DNA of 64,000 bases, taken from NCBI GenBank assembly GCA_007922195.1, contig ML681990.1, forward strand, positions 40,588,741 to 40,652,740, read 5' to 3'. Shown here one piece after another: positions 43,649-55,987 of the stretch (positions are counted from its first letter, which is position 1; each line of letters starts with the position of its first letter). Below the pieces are notes generated by a model. It was not told the DNA's origin. It ran no database searches and was given only the letters and a program-made list of their open reading frames with translations. The translations under genes and the position numbers were made by a program. Source of the DNA: Podocnemis expansa. Taxonomy: Eukaryota > Chordata > Testudines > Podocnemididae.

Positions 43649-45789
43649 CTTCATTGGTGTAAGCCCATTGGTTTTGATGCAATTCTGATTTATATCACTT
43701 GAGAGGAAAATCAGTGAAGAAAACCTAATGAGTTCTCCTGGAACCTATGTAACATGTAAGCTGATATCATTCAGTTATACAGGCAGGTCAAACCACATAT
43801 TCTTTCCCATTATATCTTTAATTTGTCAGACACATGAAGCACAATCTTCTGAAATTAAACATTAGCAAGAGAATAAGGGAGCTGAGTAGCTGAAATAACT
43901 GGATGAGAAATCATAGGTCAAGGTTTCTTTTGACTGAGCAAGCCCTGATCTCTACAATAAAAATTTTAAGAGTGCCTTCCCTTGTAATTACATTGCTGCA
44001 GGATTAAACTGGTTTACTGCCTTCTAAGACTATGACTTCTGCTGCTGCTAGCACCTGATTCTCAGCACTGCCTCACCCAAGTTATCTCATGAAAGATCCA
44101 ATGTCCTCTTTCTGTAGAAGGGAATATGTCTCAGCTGCCATATTGGACATTAATGAGGCAGGATTTTTATTCACTAAGCAGAAACACTTTCTTAATTTTT
44201 GTGACAAGAAGGTTGCAGGTTTGAGGCCCCTTCATTACATGACATGAGGACAACAGGAGTCAACATTACACATATAATATTTTAATGGGATTTGTCACAC
44301 ACCATCTGTGCAGAGTTATAAACTATTCCAGTTTGCTAACAGTAAAGAACCTACGTCATGCAGCAGCTATAATCCTTCACAGGCAGAAGATGAACTCAGT
44401 GACCAGTAATTCTTTTCCATTTCTAATTACTCTGATACCAGTGATCTCCTCAGTTTTATCTAGTAGTGAAGAAAATACAATTTATTCATTGTTCATCACA
44501 TTTCATAATAGTGAAACAGGTTATAAAAACAAACAGGATGGCTAAGGTTATCTATATTATCTCTTGCTAGCTAAGGGAAGCTAGATTCAGCTTGAAAAGA
44601 AGGAGTTAAAGCAATTGACAGACTCTGTTTTCAGGCCATTAATTGACTTTTTGCCATTTTGGTTTTTTAACAGTAGCCTCAGAAGTAAAGGCTTCATTTT
44701 TATGTGTCATGTGATGCTACATATATTTATGGTAGTGTGCAAGGTCTTGGGGCAGAAGGTCCTTCCCATATGTGCAAATTATGTGTTCCTTTCAGGTTAT
44801 AATTGGGGCCTTGGCTTCATCTTTGGAACACTGTGTACTCTGCAAGTTGTTTTTATGTTTAAATTTTTCCATTTTATAGTGATCATAACTTGTTTAGGGC
44901 TTTTTTCACAGCCCAAGAAAAATAAGGATTGTATAAAAGCTTCAGGTCTTTGATGATTTAATTATCCAGCCAAAGCCATGTTACACTTATAAAGATTCAC
45001 AGTATAACAAGTGTTTTGAAAATGAAGCTAGCTTAATTGGTAACCATTAGTAAGGTGGATCAAGGTGGTTTCTGCATGTATCTAAGCTTGAAGCAAAGTG
45101 TTTTAGATGAACTGCAGTGGCAATCTAAGCCAAAAAATGACTATAGCAAGGCAAGGTAAAGACATGAATCCTTGCCCACAAGGAAAGAAAAGGGAAGGAA
45201 TTAGTATTGAATCCTGTGGAAATTGTAGCTAACGTTACAGATCATGCAACCAAACAGTAAAGAAAACCCTACACAAAGTGTAAATACAGAGCCAGATGCA
45301 ATGGAACTATGTTGATTTGCAACAGTTGATGATAGGGTTATCTTTATGTTATGGGCTCAATGAAAACTAATGTCCATTTCTGAATGTATTTGAAATCAGT
45401 GGCTAAACTTACACAGTCTTCAGTGACAACAGAATACCTTAAAACATAAATCTTAGACATAATACTAGCATTGTTTTAAATTCTGTACTGCTTGAATATA
45501 TCTACTGATTCATTTTTACCACCTACTGTTCATTTGCTGAAAATCTACCCTTGTAAAATATCCAACTACTTTATATTTATATTAAAAATAAATACAAATA
45601 ATTATGAAAAGCCTGACAAGCTATAAATATCAAATGAACTATAATAGTTTTAATCTGGAATGTGAATTGCCAAGACAATAGGCCACAGAGTGATGGAAAC
45701 AACATTTAATGTTCTGTAGCTACCATGTAGTGTGATTTGGCAGCTGGGAAGCAGGCGAAGAGCCTGTAGTGTGTGACCATCCAGTGTTC
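43649..45789. other. Long single-copy stretch
   Basis: No recognised repeat. The 112-codon frame at 44615-44953 is hydrophobic but has no family resemblance, no splice context and no CpG or codon signal; not called. Confidence 0.45.
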
Positions 45790-45833
45790 CATGGGGATGG
45801 TTGTGGTTCATGAACCATAGTTTGAGAACCACT
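45790..45833. mobile_element. hAT right-end fragment
   Basis: CCATAGTTTGAGAACCACTG is the reverse complement of a CAGTGGTTCTCAAAC-type hAT end. The left end was not found, so element length is unknown. Confidence 0.5.
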
Positions 45834-48085
45834 GTGCTAGGCAACTATTCTTCTCAAAAGGATGTATTCAATGTGAATGATATAATACACACATATGGCT
45901 TGATGTGACTCACTAATACAACAATCTCCAGTAAAGTAATTGGTGGTTCAACAGTGGTCAGAGAAAATTGCTACTGATTTAGGGTTAATTGAACATAACA
46001 TCTCTCAAGGCATCATGATGGATATGGGAACTTTTAAAAGAAAAGGCATAAATAATTGTAAACTAATCCATGAACAAGCATTAACCAAGTGAAAGGAAAC
46101 AGAACTTTTCCATATTTTTCAAGAAAATGGCACTGGTGTTTGAGTTTACAGCCTCTTGTCTTTTGATGACTATTTAATGACGTTGCCTGAAGCCTGGCAT
46201 ATAGGAAATGAGTAATAAGTACATCTGTTCCACAGTCCTATCTGGAAATCAAGTTGATTATGGTTCAAAGTTTGAAGTCATAACAAGGTCAGTTGCACAC
46301 ACTATCCTAGATGATTAATGCTGAACATTTTAACTTTGTAGGATCTCTGGGATTTTATAATAAACATTTCCTGCGGGGCACTTCAGTCCCCTTTATCAAA
46401 CTTTAAGCCGGTTTCTGAGCACAGACAAATTTTGAGAATTCTGAAAGGAACTGTGTCAGCTTTAATGTCATCAGGGAGAAAGTCTAGTCTCTCTGACTTT
46501 AGGTTTCCCCTAAATATCTATTTGTATCCTCACTAATTGCCACTAAACAGAAGCAATCTGCCTGAAATTTGATTTTCTTCCATAAAGTTAGACTATTTTT
46601 CTTTGATGCTTAGAGAGACTCTGAGAAGAATTATAGAAGAAATACATCATGGAAAAATGGAGGTGGGTTTCACCTTTTGGTTCCTAGTATCTCTAGAACA
46701 GCTTTCTGAGAAACACAAACTTCCCTTTATTCTGCTGAGCTTGAGGAGAAATACTACCTTTTTTGGCTTCTTAACATCTCTGGTGAGTGCAGTTAGTGAA
46801 GTAGTGACATAGATGTCTCCGTATGCATTTGAAAATATGTGTGTGACTTGTACACAATAATTAAATCCATGTACAAATACAGTCAATGTTACATGTGCAT
46901 ATATAGAGTTAGTACCTCAACTATAGCCAAGGAATAACTGTGCAGCTGGGAAGCAGAAGTAAAGTTTAAGACCCCATTGCTCCCTTGTTCCTCGAGTCAT
47001 TTTCCTCTGGGCTGCTTCCCTGATGAAAATAATTATGGATGGTTGCCTATGGCTTCTCATTTAAGCAGTTAGAAATTGCAGAGACACGCAGATGCTCTGG
47101 CCATTCTCCTGTTTTTTGGGTTGCATTCCTTGTATGGGCTCCAGTCAAAATGAGGAGGTGGCAAAGTACTCTCTCCAAGTACTCTGTGCCACTCATCTGC
47201 ACAGGGCAGGGATCCTCTTGTAGGCAGCTGAGCAGGTTTGTGGGCAGCTTTGAGTCAGCTGAGAGGTGCTAAGTTACCCTTGTGCAGTCTGGGACCTGGC
47301 TAAAAGCTTGGTATGTTCTTCAACTCCCAAGGCCTGCTAAGAGTGAAGTGATTTGAACACCAACAGCCAAATTCTGCTAACAGTTACACTAGTGTATATC
47401 CAAAGTAACATCAATGAACATTCTGCATTTATGCTGATGGACATGCAACCAGAATTTGGCTCCCAAAAAGCTGTATAATTGCCTTATTTGAATTTAGCAG
47501 GTGTTTTGTCTTCAGAGGTGTGACTGTTATGAACTGTTACTATGAAATAATAAACCAGATGCTGCTCTCGCTTACAGTGTGGCAACTTCAAAGGGATTGT
47601 TGGGAGGCAAATGAGAGCAGAATTCAGTCTATTTGTCAATAAATGGTCATCACTTTTCTTATTAGTAAAAATCCAGACCTTGCCTTGTTTCTGTGTGTTA
47701 ATTATATAGATACACACAGAAGGACCAACCCTTCTTCAATCAGTGACAATTTAGAAATTAATAAATGCCTTTTGCACTTGCCTGATCTCCAGCCTCATCC
47801 TCTGTCCCAAGATTTTTTCTCTTGATCTAAATGTCATGAGCTCTCAGGCTTCCTTCACCCAATCAAATTTCAGCCCCATTCTTATCATCCGCATGCTCTG
47901 AGAACACCTCACAACTAATATACCTCTCCCACAGAATATCTGAACACCAATCTGTACTTCCCGGTCCTCCTACTATTTCTCCTTGCTCCTACAGCAAATG
48001 TCAAACCCACTCAGCAAATCCAGCCTTGACCCAATACCTTTCTTCTACTAATAAGTATTTACATACTGTGTATGTGCTATGATTA
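45834..48085. other. Long single-copy stretch
   Basis: About 47365-47465 carries CCAAATTCTGCTAACAGTTAC-like wording seen in old reptile repeats. Otherwise no supported feature. Confidence 0.45.
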
Positions 48086-49560
48086 AAGCATGCTTATCCA
48101 ACCTATGGCCCATGGGTTGGACTCTGGCCCAGCAAGGGCTGTTATCTACCCTGCAGCCTTGCTGTGCTGGCAACTGGCACCTGGTGAGGGCCTTTTTGAA
48201 ATCCCCTGCCCTGCATGTGCCTCTGCACATGGCCCAGGGTGGGAGACCTGGCCAGGGAGCAACTCTGGGGGCTGGATGCAGCCTCTTTGAGCAACATAGG
48301 GTAGGTACGTGGGTGTGGGGGGGCACAGAGGGAGGGGTTTGGGAACTGGTTGGGGGAAAGAAGGAGTCAGGAGTCTGGCGTCCAGTTGGGGAGGAGGTTT
48401 GAGGAGGTGGCATAGGGTGGCAGGGGCTGGGATTGGGCCCAGGTGCTGGGGGTGTGATGCGGGCCAGGGAGATGACCTGGGGTGGGAAAAGGGTTGGGGG
48501 TTAGTGTAGGGCTGTGGGAGGGAACATGGACCAGGGAAGGTGCCAGGGAGGCAGTACAGGGCAGTGGAGCGTAGGGGTGGGCCAGGGGGCTGGTATAGGC
48601 TGGAATTGAGCCAGAGATGTGATGCAAGGCTGCAAGAGGTCGCCAAGGACTGGAATCAGGCTGTGAGGGTTGGGGGGGAGCATGGCAAGGGTGGGGAAGG
48701 TGGCGTGAGGCTGGGAAATAGCGTCAAGGGGTCATAGTGGGGGCAAAGTTGAACAGGGAAAGTGCTGTGGAAATTGCACAGAGTGGGGGGGGGGGCAGAA
48801 TTGGGCCCAAAGAGGCAGTACAGGGCTGGGAGGTGGCACAAGGTCCCAGGGGCAGCGTTGGGCTAGAATTGGGCATGGAAGAGCAGTGTAGGATAGGAAT
48901 TTCTGTGAGGGGGCCAGGAGCAGCATCAGAGGAGTGGCTTAAGGCTGGGATAGGAGTCAGGCAGGTTGCTCAAGGCAGTGGTGTGCTGGGCTGGGACTGG
49001 GGCCATGGAAGAGGCTGTTGGGTTGGGATTGGGGCCAGGGGAGGCATGGTGCCCTGGTGGTGGCATGGGCTGGGATCCAGCTGAAGAGGAGTGCTGGGCA
49101 AGGCTTAGGGCTGGGAAAGGATCAGGGGGCAGCTTGGGACTGGGGAGCATGGCACAAAACCAAAAAGAGGTCGGGGTGGTGCCAGGCGAGGGGGATGGCA
49201 TGGATGGGGTGGTACAAGAGTGGTGTGGGGCTGGAGAAGGGTCTGGAGGGATGGTGCGGTGCTGGGAGCAGGGCTGAGGATAGGAGGGCAGCATAAGGCT
49301 AAGATCGGGGCAGGAAGTGGCCCAAGGCCTGGGAGCCAATGGGGAAGGGTTCGGGGAGCTGATCGAGCACAGAGAGGATTGGGAGACAGTGAGGTTGAGG
49401 GAAAAGAAAGTAGCAGGCCCCATCACCCAGCAGCACTGTTTCTCTGCCCTCCTGCCCCACCCTTGCCACCCCATCCCTTCCAGGCTCCCCCACCACCCCA
49501 CCCCTGTCCTTCCTAGCATCACTACCCTGCCCTGACTCCTGGATTAAGGAGTAACTATAT
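48086..49560. mobile_element. hAT-like left end with long G-rich quasi-repetitive interior
   Basis: GCTTATCCAACCTATGGCCC near 48091 and GGACTCTGGCCCAGCAAGGG resemble the start of TCCAACC-type hAT elements. From about 48240 to 49420 the plus strand is G-rich, with loosely repeated CTGGGATTGGGCC, GGGCTGGGA and CAGGGAGG words. All long frames here (up to 198 codons) are Gly/Trp or Pro/Ser artefacts. The right end was not resolved. Confidence 0.45.
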
Positions 49561-49567
49561 GGTTTCA

Positions 49568-49752
49568 GGTTCCAGAGGAATAAGTGTGTTAGTTCAGTCC
49601 AGTAAGCCAAACTCGGAGTCCTCTGGCACTTCTAAAGACTAGCATACTTATTTATTGCAGGAGCTTTCATGGGTAGAATCTCATTTTGATTCTATCCCAG
49701 AAAAGCTCCTGCAATAAATAAACTTGTTACTACAGAACTCTGTTGGTTTTAC
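49568..49752. mobile_element. Palindromic PLE terminal-repeat copy
   Basis: Starts GGTTCCAGAGGAATAAGTG; both arms are present (CTTATTTATTGCAGGAGC and GCTCCTGCAATAAATAAAC). Flanks ATGGTTTCA (49559-49567) and ATGGTCCCA (49753-49761) agree at seven of nine bases. The ribozyme-like core is lost at the collapsed centre. Confidence 0.75.
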
Positions 49753-49761
49753 ATGGTCCCA

Positions 49762-50081
49762 TGGTTTGTTTCACAGGGGACCAATAAATATTTTCATTAC
49801 ACTGAATTACTATGTATCAAATGTGACTTAAATGTGTGGAAAGTGATTTTAGATTTAAACAATACATAAAGCGCTAGAATCCCTACTCACTGGACCTAGG
49901 TGAGCCCTGATGCAGGAGAGTAAAATGTCATTAATGTTGCATCCCCTTACATATACTGAGCAAAATTTAGCCTATTTTCTTCAAGCATTGTTATTTTCAG
50001 ACATATAGACTGTAAGACAAAAACAAACAAACAAAAAGGAATCAGGAGCAATTTCTGGAAAATAATTTCGTGGTCCTCTAC
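49762..50081. other. Single-copy sequence
   Basis: No supported feature; an (AAAC)n tract lies near 50020-50035. Confidence 0.45.
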
Positions 50082-50362
50082 GGGTATGTCTATACTACAA
50101 TTAGGCACCCACAGCTGGCTCATGCCAGCTGACTCCGGCTTGCAGGATTTAGGCTAAGGGGGTTGTTTAATTGTGGTATAGACATTTGGGCTCAGGCTAG
50201 TGCCTGAGCTCTTGGACCTTGCCCCCTTGCAGAGTCCTAGAGTCTGATCTCTGGCTCATATGTCTACACTGCAATGAAACAGCCCTGTAGCCTGAACCCT
50301 GTGAGACCAAGTCATCTGGCATGGGATAGCTGTAGTTTGGTAATTGCCATGTAGATGTACCC
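50082..50362. mobile_element. MITE related to family M by its ends, GCTGGCT-rich group
   Basis: Ends GGGTATGTCTATACTACAAT and CATGTAGATGTACCC; interior CACAGCTGGCTCATGCCAGC and ACATTTGGGCTCAGGC match the group at 9162-9343 and a MITE common in turtles from memory. Flanks TAC and TCA do not match. Confidence 0.7.
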
Positions 50363-50363
50363 T

Positions 50364-50845
50364 CAGGAACCACTGTGGAAGGAAATCTCCCTTGACACAA
50401 CAATTCCATTCCTCACCACCCTCTTGTTGTTCTTGTCATTTACCAATGACATTAAATCATTTTGGATTCTATAATGAAGGCCATCTGGAGACTTAGAAGG
50501 AAGGGGCAGCAAATTCTTTATTGCTATATCATGCTTACTTCTGTGAAGCAAAGCCACACTACGGATCAGTCACCTTCTGGACTACAACTTGCAAATAAAA
50601 TCTCAAAAGATATCAAGCAACTTCAAAACCAATTTTCAGATACTGTTGGGGAAGTGAAATGAGTTGGGGAATGGGTTCATCAGCAAAGGCTTTTAACACA
50701 GAGTTGCAATGTGTTGCACAGATGAATGATCAAATAGATTATTTATGTCAAATTCTGCCCTTGGTTAAAGTATGAGGCACTGCTATGCCAGGGAAAAAAT
50801 TAAAGGCGGACAAAATAAGTCATAATACAAGAAAAACTAAAAACC
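50364..50845 (-). repeat. Unrecognised coding-like repeat X, copy 2, with flanking block Y
   Basis: The reverse complement aligns with 31527-31840. The minus frame 50557-50363 reads SKHDIAIKNLLPLPSKSPDG and continues IQNDLMSLVNDKNNKR beyond where copy 1 is cut. Block Y (ATTAAAGGCGGACAAAATAA, AGTCATAATACAAG) lies at about 50797-50840, on the opposite side and in opposite relative orientation compared with copy 1, as expected of terminal inverted repeats of one element. Confidence 0.5.
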
Positions 50846-51026
50846 AAACTCACATGAGAGAAACATGTGAGAGGAGACCCAAGGTGAGATGTGAGTGAGC
50901 CTGTGCATCTAAAACTTGGAAATTTTTCAACTTTGCACCCATCAGCCTAAAATGGTGCCAGAAAAAGCCAGAAGCACTTACATCTTGCAAACAGAACTGT
51001 GATTTGGCTGCATGTAAAGACAGTGT

Positions 51027-52330
51027 GGGTATGTCCACATGTAGGTTTTAAAGTGAAACAATTGTTTCGCTTTTAAAAAAAATTTTGTCCACATGACATT
51101 TTGTTGTTTTGATATGACAAGCTCCGTCATATCGGAACAACAAAAGTTAAATCGATATAATAAGACCTGGCAGGGAATCAAAACGACCTTTAAATTGAGA
51201 CCGTCATTTTGAAACAACACCTTTGGGATGTGCTGTTTCAAAACAACATTGTCTCAATTCAAGGGGTTGACCTTCCTCCCAGGGTGCATGGCACTCTGGC
51301 CAGGAAGGGGGGACGTAGGGTGGGCGAGGGCAGGGATTGCAGGGTGCCTGGCATTCCCCACCACTGGCTGGGCTGTGGGGGCAGGGAGCCTGGTGCGCTA
51401 GCATCACCCCGTTGCTAGCTGGGCTGCGGGGAAAGGGAGCCCAGCATGCCTGGCATCCCCCTGTGCTTGCAGAGGGGCCAGAGGACAGACATCACCGTGT
51501 GCTCCACATCACCCCATGCTTGCAGGGGGTTGGAGGGGACAGAGATCGCCAGGCACCCTGCACCACCCTGTGCTTGCAGGGTGGTGAGGGGCACAGAGAT
51601 TGCCTGGCATCCTGCATCCACCCCACGCTTGCAGGGCAGATGTGGGGGACAGAGATCGCCGGGTGGCCCACATCCCTCCGTGCCTGCAAGGTGGAGGGAG
51701 GGACAGAGATCGCTGGGCACCCAACAATCTCTGTGCCCCCCGCTGCCTGGCAAGTGTGGGGCATGCTGGGCACCTGGCAATCCCTGCCCCCATGTGCCCG
51801 GCTAATGTGAGGAGCAGAGGGGTGCAGAGTGCACAAGGCTGCCTGCCCCTGGGGTTCTGCAAGTGCGGGGGGAGCAGGGGGCCCTGGGCTCCGTTCCCTG
51901 CGCCCAGCAATGGGGGATGCCGGGGGCACCCCGTCCCATCTCGCCCCTGCCTGGCTGCGCCTGAAGGCTGAAGGCAGTCTGGTGGGATGTCTTTTCCCTC
52001 ACTGGGCTCTGGGAGCCCAGAGCCAGTGGGGGCTTTTTTTCTCCTGCCATTGGCGCTCCTGGGGAGAGCCAGGCAAGGGATTGGGTGGCAACATGGCCCT
52101 GCCGGGGGTGGGGGGCATGTTGCCACACCTCCCATGGTCCCCCTCTCCTAAATTGACCTAGCAAGTCCTGCCCTGGACATGCTAGTTTGATTTGTGGGGG
52201 GGGTTGTTTTTTGTTTTTGTGGGGACCCATTCAATAGATTTTAGTTAAATCGATTTAATGATTGTTATATCAATTTAACTTAAATAGCTTCCAGTTAAAT
52301 TGGCATAACTCCCTGTGTGTGGACATAGCC
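51027..52330. mobile_element. Long family M MITE, AAATCGATTTAA subfamily, with minisatellite core
   Basis: Ends GGGTATGTCCACATGTAGG and CTGTGTGTGGACATAGCC, 1304 bp. Flanks TGT and TTT differ at one base. AT-rich arms (GTTAAATCGATATAATAAG, TTAAATCGATTTAATG) enclose a GC-rich core at about 51260-52160. Frames of 100-208 codons in the core are repetitive and motif-free. Confidence 0.85.
51263..51800. repeat. GC-rich minisatellite, unit about 53-56 bp
   Basis: GGGACAGAGATCGCC or a close variant recurs near 51538, 51591, 51647 and 51699, with TGCTTGCAGGG-type words between, so the unit is about 54 bp. Diverged units extend to both sides. It forms the core of the MITE at 51027. Confidence 0.75.
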
Positions 52331-54222
52331 TTTATGTCTGTAAAACATTAAGGCCAAACTATGCACATTACTATTTATTATACTGTATTTATTTAATATT
52401 TGTGAAAGCTGGACCAGCAACTAAAATTTTTCCATGAGAAATTTCAAAAATTTTCCTCCGCTGAAATCTGGCCAGCGTTTCTGCTGACACAAAGGTCAAT
52501 CAAGAAAGTAAGAGGAGGAATCTGGTCAGTACTGAGGTGTTTTTTTTGTGTTTTTTTTTTTTTTTTTTAATACACTGCCCACTGGGCAAGTCTGTGTTTT
52601 AGACTTTGTGCTTTCAGGAATTATTAATGTGCTGAAAAAGGGGGGTGTGACCACAAACTGCTGGTGCTAATTTGGAAACTAATGGGAGTTATGCAAAGGT
52701 GGCTTTAAACTGAAGTGTGGTTTGCAAGTCATGATGTGGACAAAGAAAGAAAAGTTAAGGGGAACCCCTGCATGAATGTTTCTTTTATCTTTTTTTTTTT
52801 TTTTTTGGTTTGAAGCAGTTTTCCTTTCCTTTCCTGTTGTTACATGATACTGTTATTGCACCAGTGGAGTTTTCTGTTTAAAGTAACAGAGAGAAAGTTT
52901 CCCAAGCAAAAAATGAAGTACAGGCTCTGTGACTAACAACTCTGAGTGCTTTGCAGGAGCCAGAAAGTATTTAAAAGGTTTAAAGGTTGAAGTTCATGGG
53001 ATGTAGCTTTACAAGTTTGTTACTCTGATCACTCAACTGATAAAGGAGCATGTGTCAAAGGGAAGCCGTTGCAATAATTGAAAGCGATAAAAAGCATGTT
53101 TGGAACAGTACTGTCCAACAGAAATGGCATAATCCCTATTCTTCAGGCCAGAGTATTCCCACTGTTTTGCACCACTGCAACAACATAGGGTAGTCCTAAA
53201 CCCAGCGCTGATCTATCATAGGATTCCTTCTACCCAGGAGATACCTCTAAATGTCTAATGGAACGGTGCCCCGCTTACTAAGCTGGGTCCAAAACTGGAT
53301 ATGAGTCAGAACTTCTCCTTTGTTTGTTGTGTATTTGGATTTGTGCCTCTGGTTCAGCCCATTATAGAGCTTGGTCTTTGTCATGAAGTTTGGATCTGGA
53401 TCTAAATTTCTCTAAAGTTAAATGTCCAGTGTTCTGATTCCCAACAACAAGAAATTTCTAATGAACACATTGGAGATTGTTCTCCTTTTGTGCTCCTTTC
53501 GTAAATCAGAACTCATTTGATTGAAGACAAAAGAGTGACTCTAGTGCAGAAGTGATTCAAGAGCCTGGAGAATCAGCCCCTATGTTTGCTGAAGCATTAT
53601 AATATGTGTAGAATGTATACATCAGTATATGACCTGCTCCTATGTGCTTGCCAAGACACTCCTCTCTCTTAAACGTTGCCTGTGTTTTGTCTAGCATTTG
53701 CCTTGTCATATTGGACAAGGATCATGACTTGACTGAAAACTGCTGAACACACTTACAGCAACATATACATCTTTTTAAAGAATTATAGTGTAAACCAATG
53801 TTTACAGTGAAATGTGTGGGAAATTCATTTCTTAATAATTGACTTAATGTTGCCATTAACTTCTGATTATATTTATAGGCCATTTCTTTGTGCAAATTTT
53901 ACTATAAATACTATTCTTAAAGGTGGAGTTAAGAAAATCTAGCAATTCACTGCAGAGCTATTACATTTTCTGAGCAGCAGAAATATTTTTCTGCTACACT
54001 ATTTCTTTCAGGCAGACAGAAGGTCAGGCTTACCCTTTGGGCTGGACAGGAGTGGAACAAGTGCTGACATTTCAGTAACTCACTCTGGATTGATAAATTC
54101 TGTTTTTGAAGAATCTTTCTACAGAGATCAGTATGCAACTCTCTTTTCCAAACAAGCTACCTCCCATGCCAATAGCTGCTTAATATTTAACATTTTATTC
54201 AAATACCTGCAAAGGCACCCAT
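52331..54222. other. Long single-copy stretch
   Basis: The first 150 bp resemble the AT-rich repeat of 12020 (AAAATTTTTCCATGAGAAAT). Poly-T runs lie near 52548-52568 and 52788-52806. No gene supported. Confidence 0.45.
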
Positions 54223-54825
54223 TCATAGACTCATAGGCTATCTCCACACATACGCAGTTAAATTGATTTAAGTTAAACAGATTTAATAAAATCCTATAAA
54301 ATCATTAAAACGATTTAAATTAAATTGATTTAACAGGTCCCCACTAGAAACTCAAATCGAACTAGCATGTCCAGGGACAGGACTTGCTAGTTCACTTGCG
54401 GAGAGGAGCACCATGGCAAGATGGTCCCCTAGAATGGCTATGTCCCCACTCAATATATAGAAAAAAGACATCACCCTGTGAAGGAGAAGGGCAAAACTGT
54501 TAAATTGAAATAACAGTTAAATCGAAATAACACGTCCACACTGTGTTATTTCAAAATAACAGTTGTGATTTAACAGTCATTTTGATATAATACTAGGTTT
54601 TATTATATTGAAATGACTTTCTTTATTGTGAGAGAGGGGAGCTCCTTATCTTGATATAAGGAAACATAATGTATACCTGCAATCTTTTAAATCAAAATAA
54701 TCTGTATTATTTCTATTTAAACACTGTGTGTGGACATACCCATAGAATATTAGGGTTGGAAGGGACGTCAGGAGATCATCTAGTTCAACCCTCTGCTCAA
54801 AGCAGGACCCACTCCAACTATATTA
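54223..54825 (-). mobile_element. CR1 LINE 3-prime end, split by a MITE
   Basis: After removing the MITE at 54236-54741, CATTCATAGACTCATA joins AGAATATTAGGGTTGGAAGG and continues GGAGATCATCTAGTTCAACC and CTGCTCAAAGCAGGACCC. This is the antisense CR1 3-prime end typical of birds, turtles and crocodilians. Only about 100 bp remain. Confidence 0.8.
54236..54741. mobile_element. Family M MITE, AAATCGATTTAA subfamily, inside CR1
   Basis: Ends GGCTATCTCCACACATACG and GTGTGTGGACATACCC with a perfect 3-bp duplication ATA (54233-54235, 54742-54744); 506 bp. Interior words GATTTAAGTTAAACAG, TTAAATCGAAATAACACG and TTATTTCAAAATAACAG. The same end wording is seen at 1-52 and 30735. Confidence 0.9.
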
Positions 54826-55773
54826 GGTGTGCCCATTCTATACGACATGTACCTGTCCTATATGTGGAAACATAAACTATAGTGTAAAGGACTGCCCATT
54901 ATTGTTCACCAGACCCTGACCTTCAGCATATTCCTTCCTCACTCATCTGAAGAAAAAGGGTGGTTCCTAGACCTTATCTTCTGTACCAAGATCCTTTCGT
55001 CCAAAGTCTTGTCCTGTCATTTCCTAAGTGAATGTGAAATACTGCCAGTTCACACAGTAGCGTTTTACATTCTTTGCACACTGCAAATGACTACACAAGG
55101 TGTAAAGCAATGGCAAATCAGATCCAATAAATCAAATTAAATTCCTTTGACCATCTAAACTGCAGACACACATTCCTTCCTGCTTTATTGCTGAGGTTGC
55201 TATTGAGGTTTCCATCTTCCACTTTATTTTAAGTGATTTAAAGCTGATTAAAGAGTCATTAAAAAGTGATAAAATATCTCCATGCCTGAAATCTGATTAT
55301 AAAGGGATTCCCATTCTTCATTCACCATTTACTATGTTAATAGAGCAGCTGCTGTCACCAGTGTCTTCTAATCCAACTCTGATAATTTTAGCTGAGACTG
55401 TCTTCACTGTAAGAAGGAATGTATTGATTCACTATAGCTTTCTTAACATAAAATACTAGCGGAGGCCAGATACTGCTAGTTTTAACCGTGATGTAGCTAG
55501 TTGTCAACTCTCTGTCTCTGCCTGGAGCTTATCTTGATTAGCTACACTGAAGTAAATAATACAGTTCTTTGTCTCTGCTCAGATTTTACACTGAGCGGTC
55601 TTTTTTGTTTGTTTTTGCAGTGAAACCATAACTGTGTATATGTGGTGTCAAGAAGGCAAAGCATGAGGTCGGGAGAGAGAACATGATGATATGGTGTGAT
55701 GTGGAATAAAAATTCTATCTGTGTGAACTAGGATGGCTGCATTACTCGGGAGTGGCAAAACTACGCAGCCAAA
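54826..55773. other. Single-copy sequence
   Basis: No supported feature. Confidence 0.45.
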
Positions 55774-55987
55774 TTCCACAGGGGTGGCCATATTAGTCTT
55801 GTTCAGCAAAACAAGCAAGAAGTCATGTGGCACTTAACAGGGCCATCCCTAGAGTGGGTGTGCGGCAGCGCAGCCATGGAGGGACAGCAGTTAGGGCCCC
55901 ACGCTGCCCTGCTCACAGCAGGACAACGCAGGGCCCACAGAACCCCCACACCCTCAAGGATGGCCCTGGCACTTAAAGACTAAGAAA
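55774..55987. mobile_element. PLE terminal-repeat fragment interrupted by a hAT MITE
   Basis: Outer part TTCCACAGGGGTGGCCATAT, AGTCTTGTTCAGCAAAAC and AGTCATGTGGCACTTAA is followed, after the inserted hAT, by GCACTTAAAGACTAAGAAAC. The rest of the palindrome is missing. Confidence 0.75.
55838..55968. mobile_element. 131-bp hAT MITE inside the PLE fragment
   Basis: Ends CAGGGCCATCCCTAGAG and CAAGGATGGCCCTG, inverted over about 11 bp, with a perfect 8-bp duplication GCACTTAA (55830-55837, 55969-55976) made from the PLE word TGGCACTTAAAGAC. It is therefore younger than the PLE copy. Confidence 0.9.

Noticed and set aside
44615..44953. 112-codon hydrophobic frame that might be a membrane protein
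   Set aside because: No family resemblance, no splice sites or regulatory context; T-rich DNA readily yields hydrophobic frames.
48048..49610. Frames up to 198 codons on both strands
   Set aside because: Artefacts of a G-rich quasi-repeat with few stops; no domain, no consistent frame.
51337..52230. Frames up to 208 codons
   Set aside because: Repetitive translations of the minisatellite and GC-rich MITE core; all frames are open because of composition.
1503..55987. CRISPR-like spaced repeats
   Set aside because: The recurring palindromic units are dispersed transposable elements, tens to thousands of bases apart, in a vertebrate genome.
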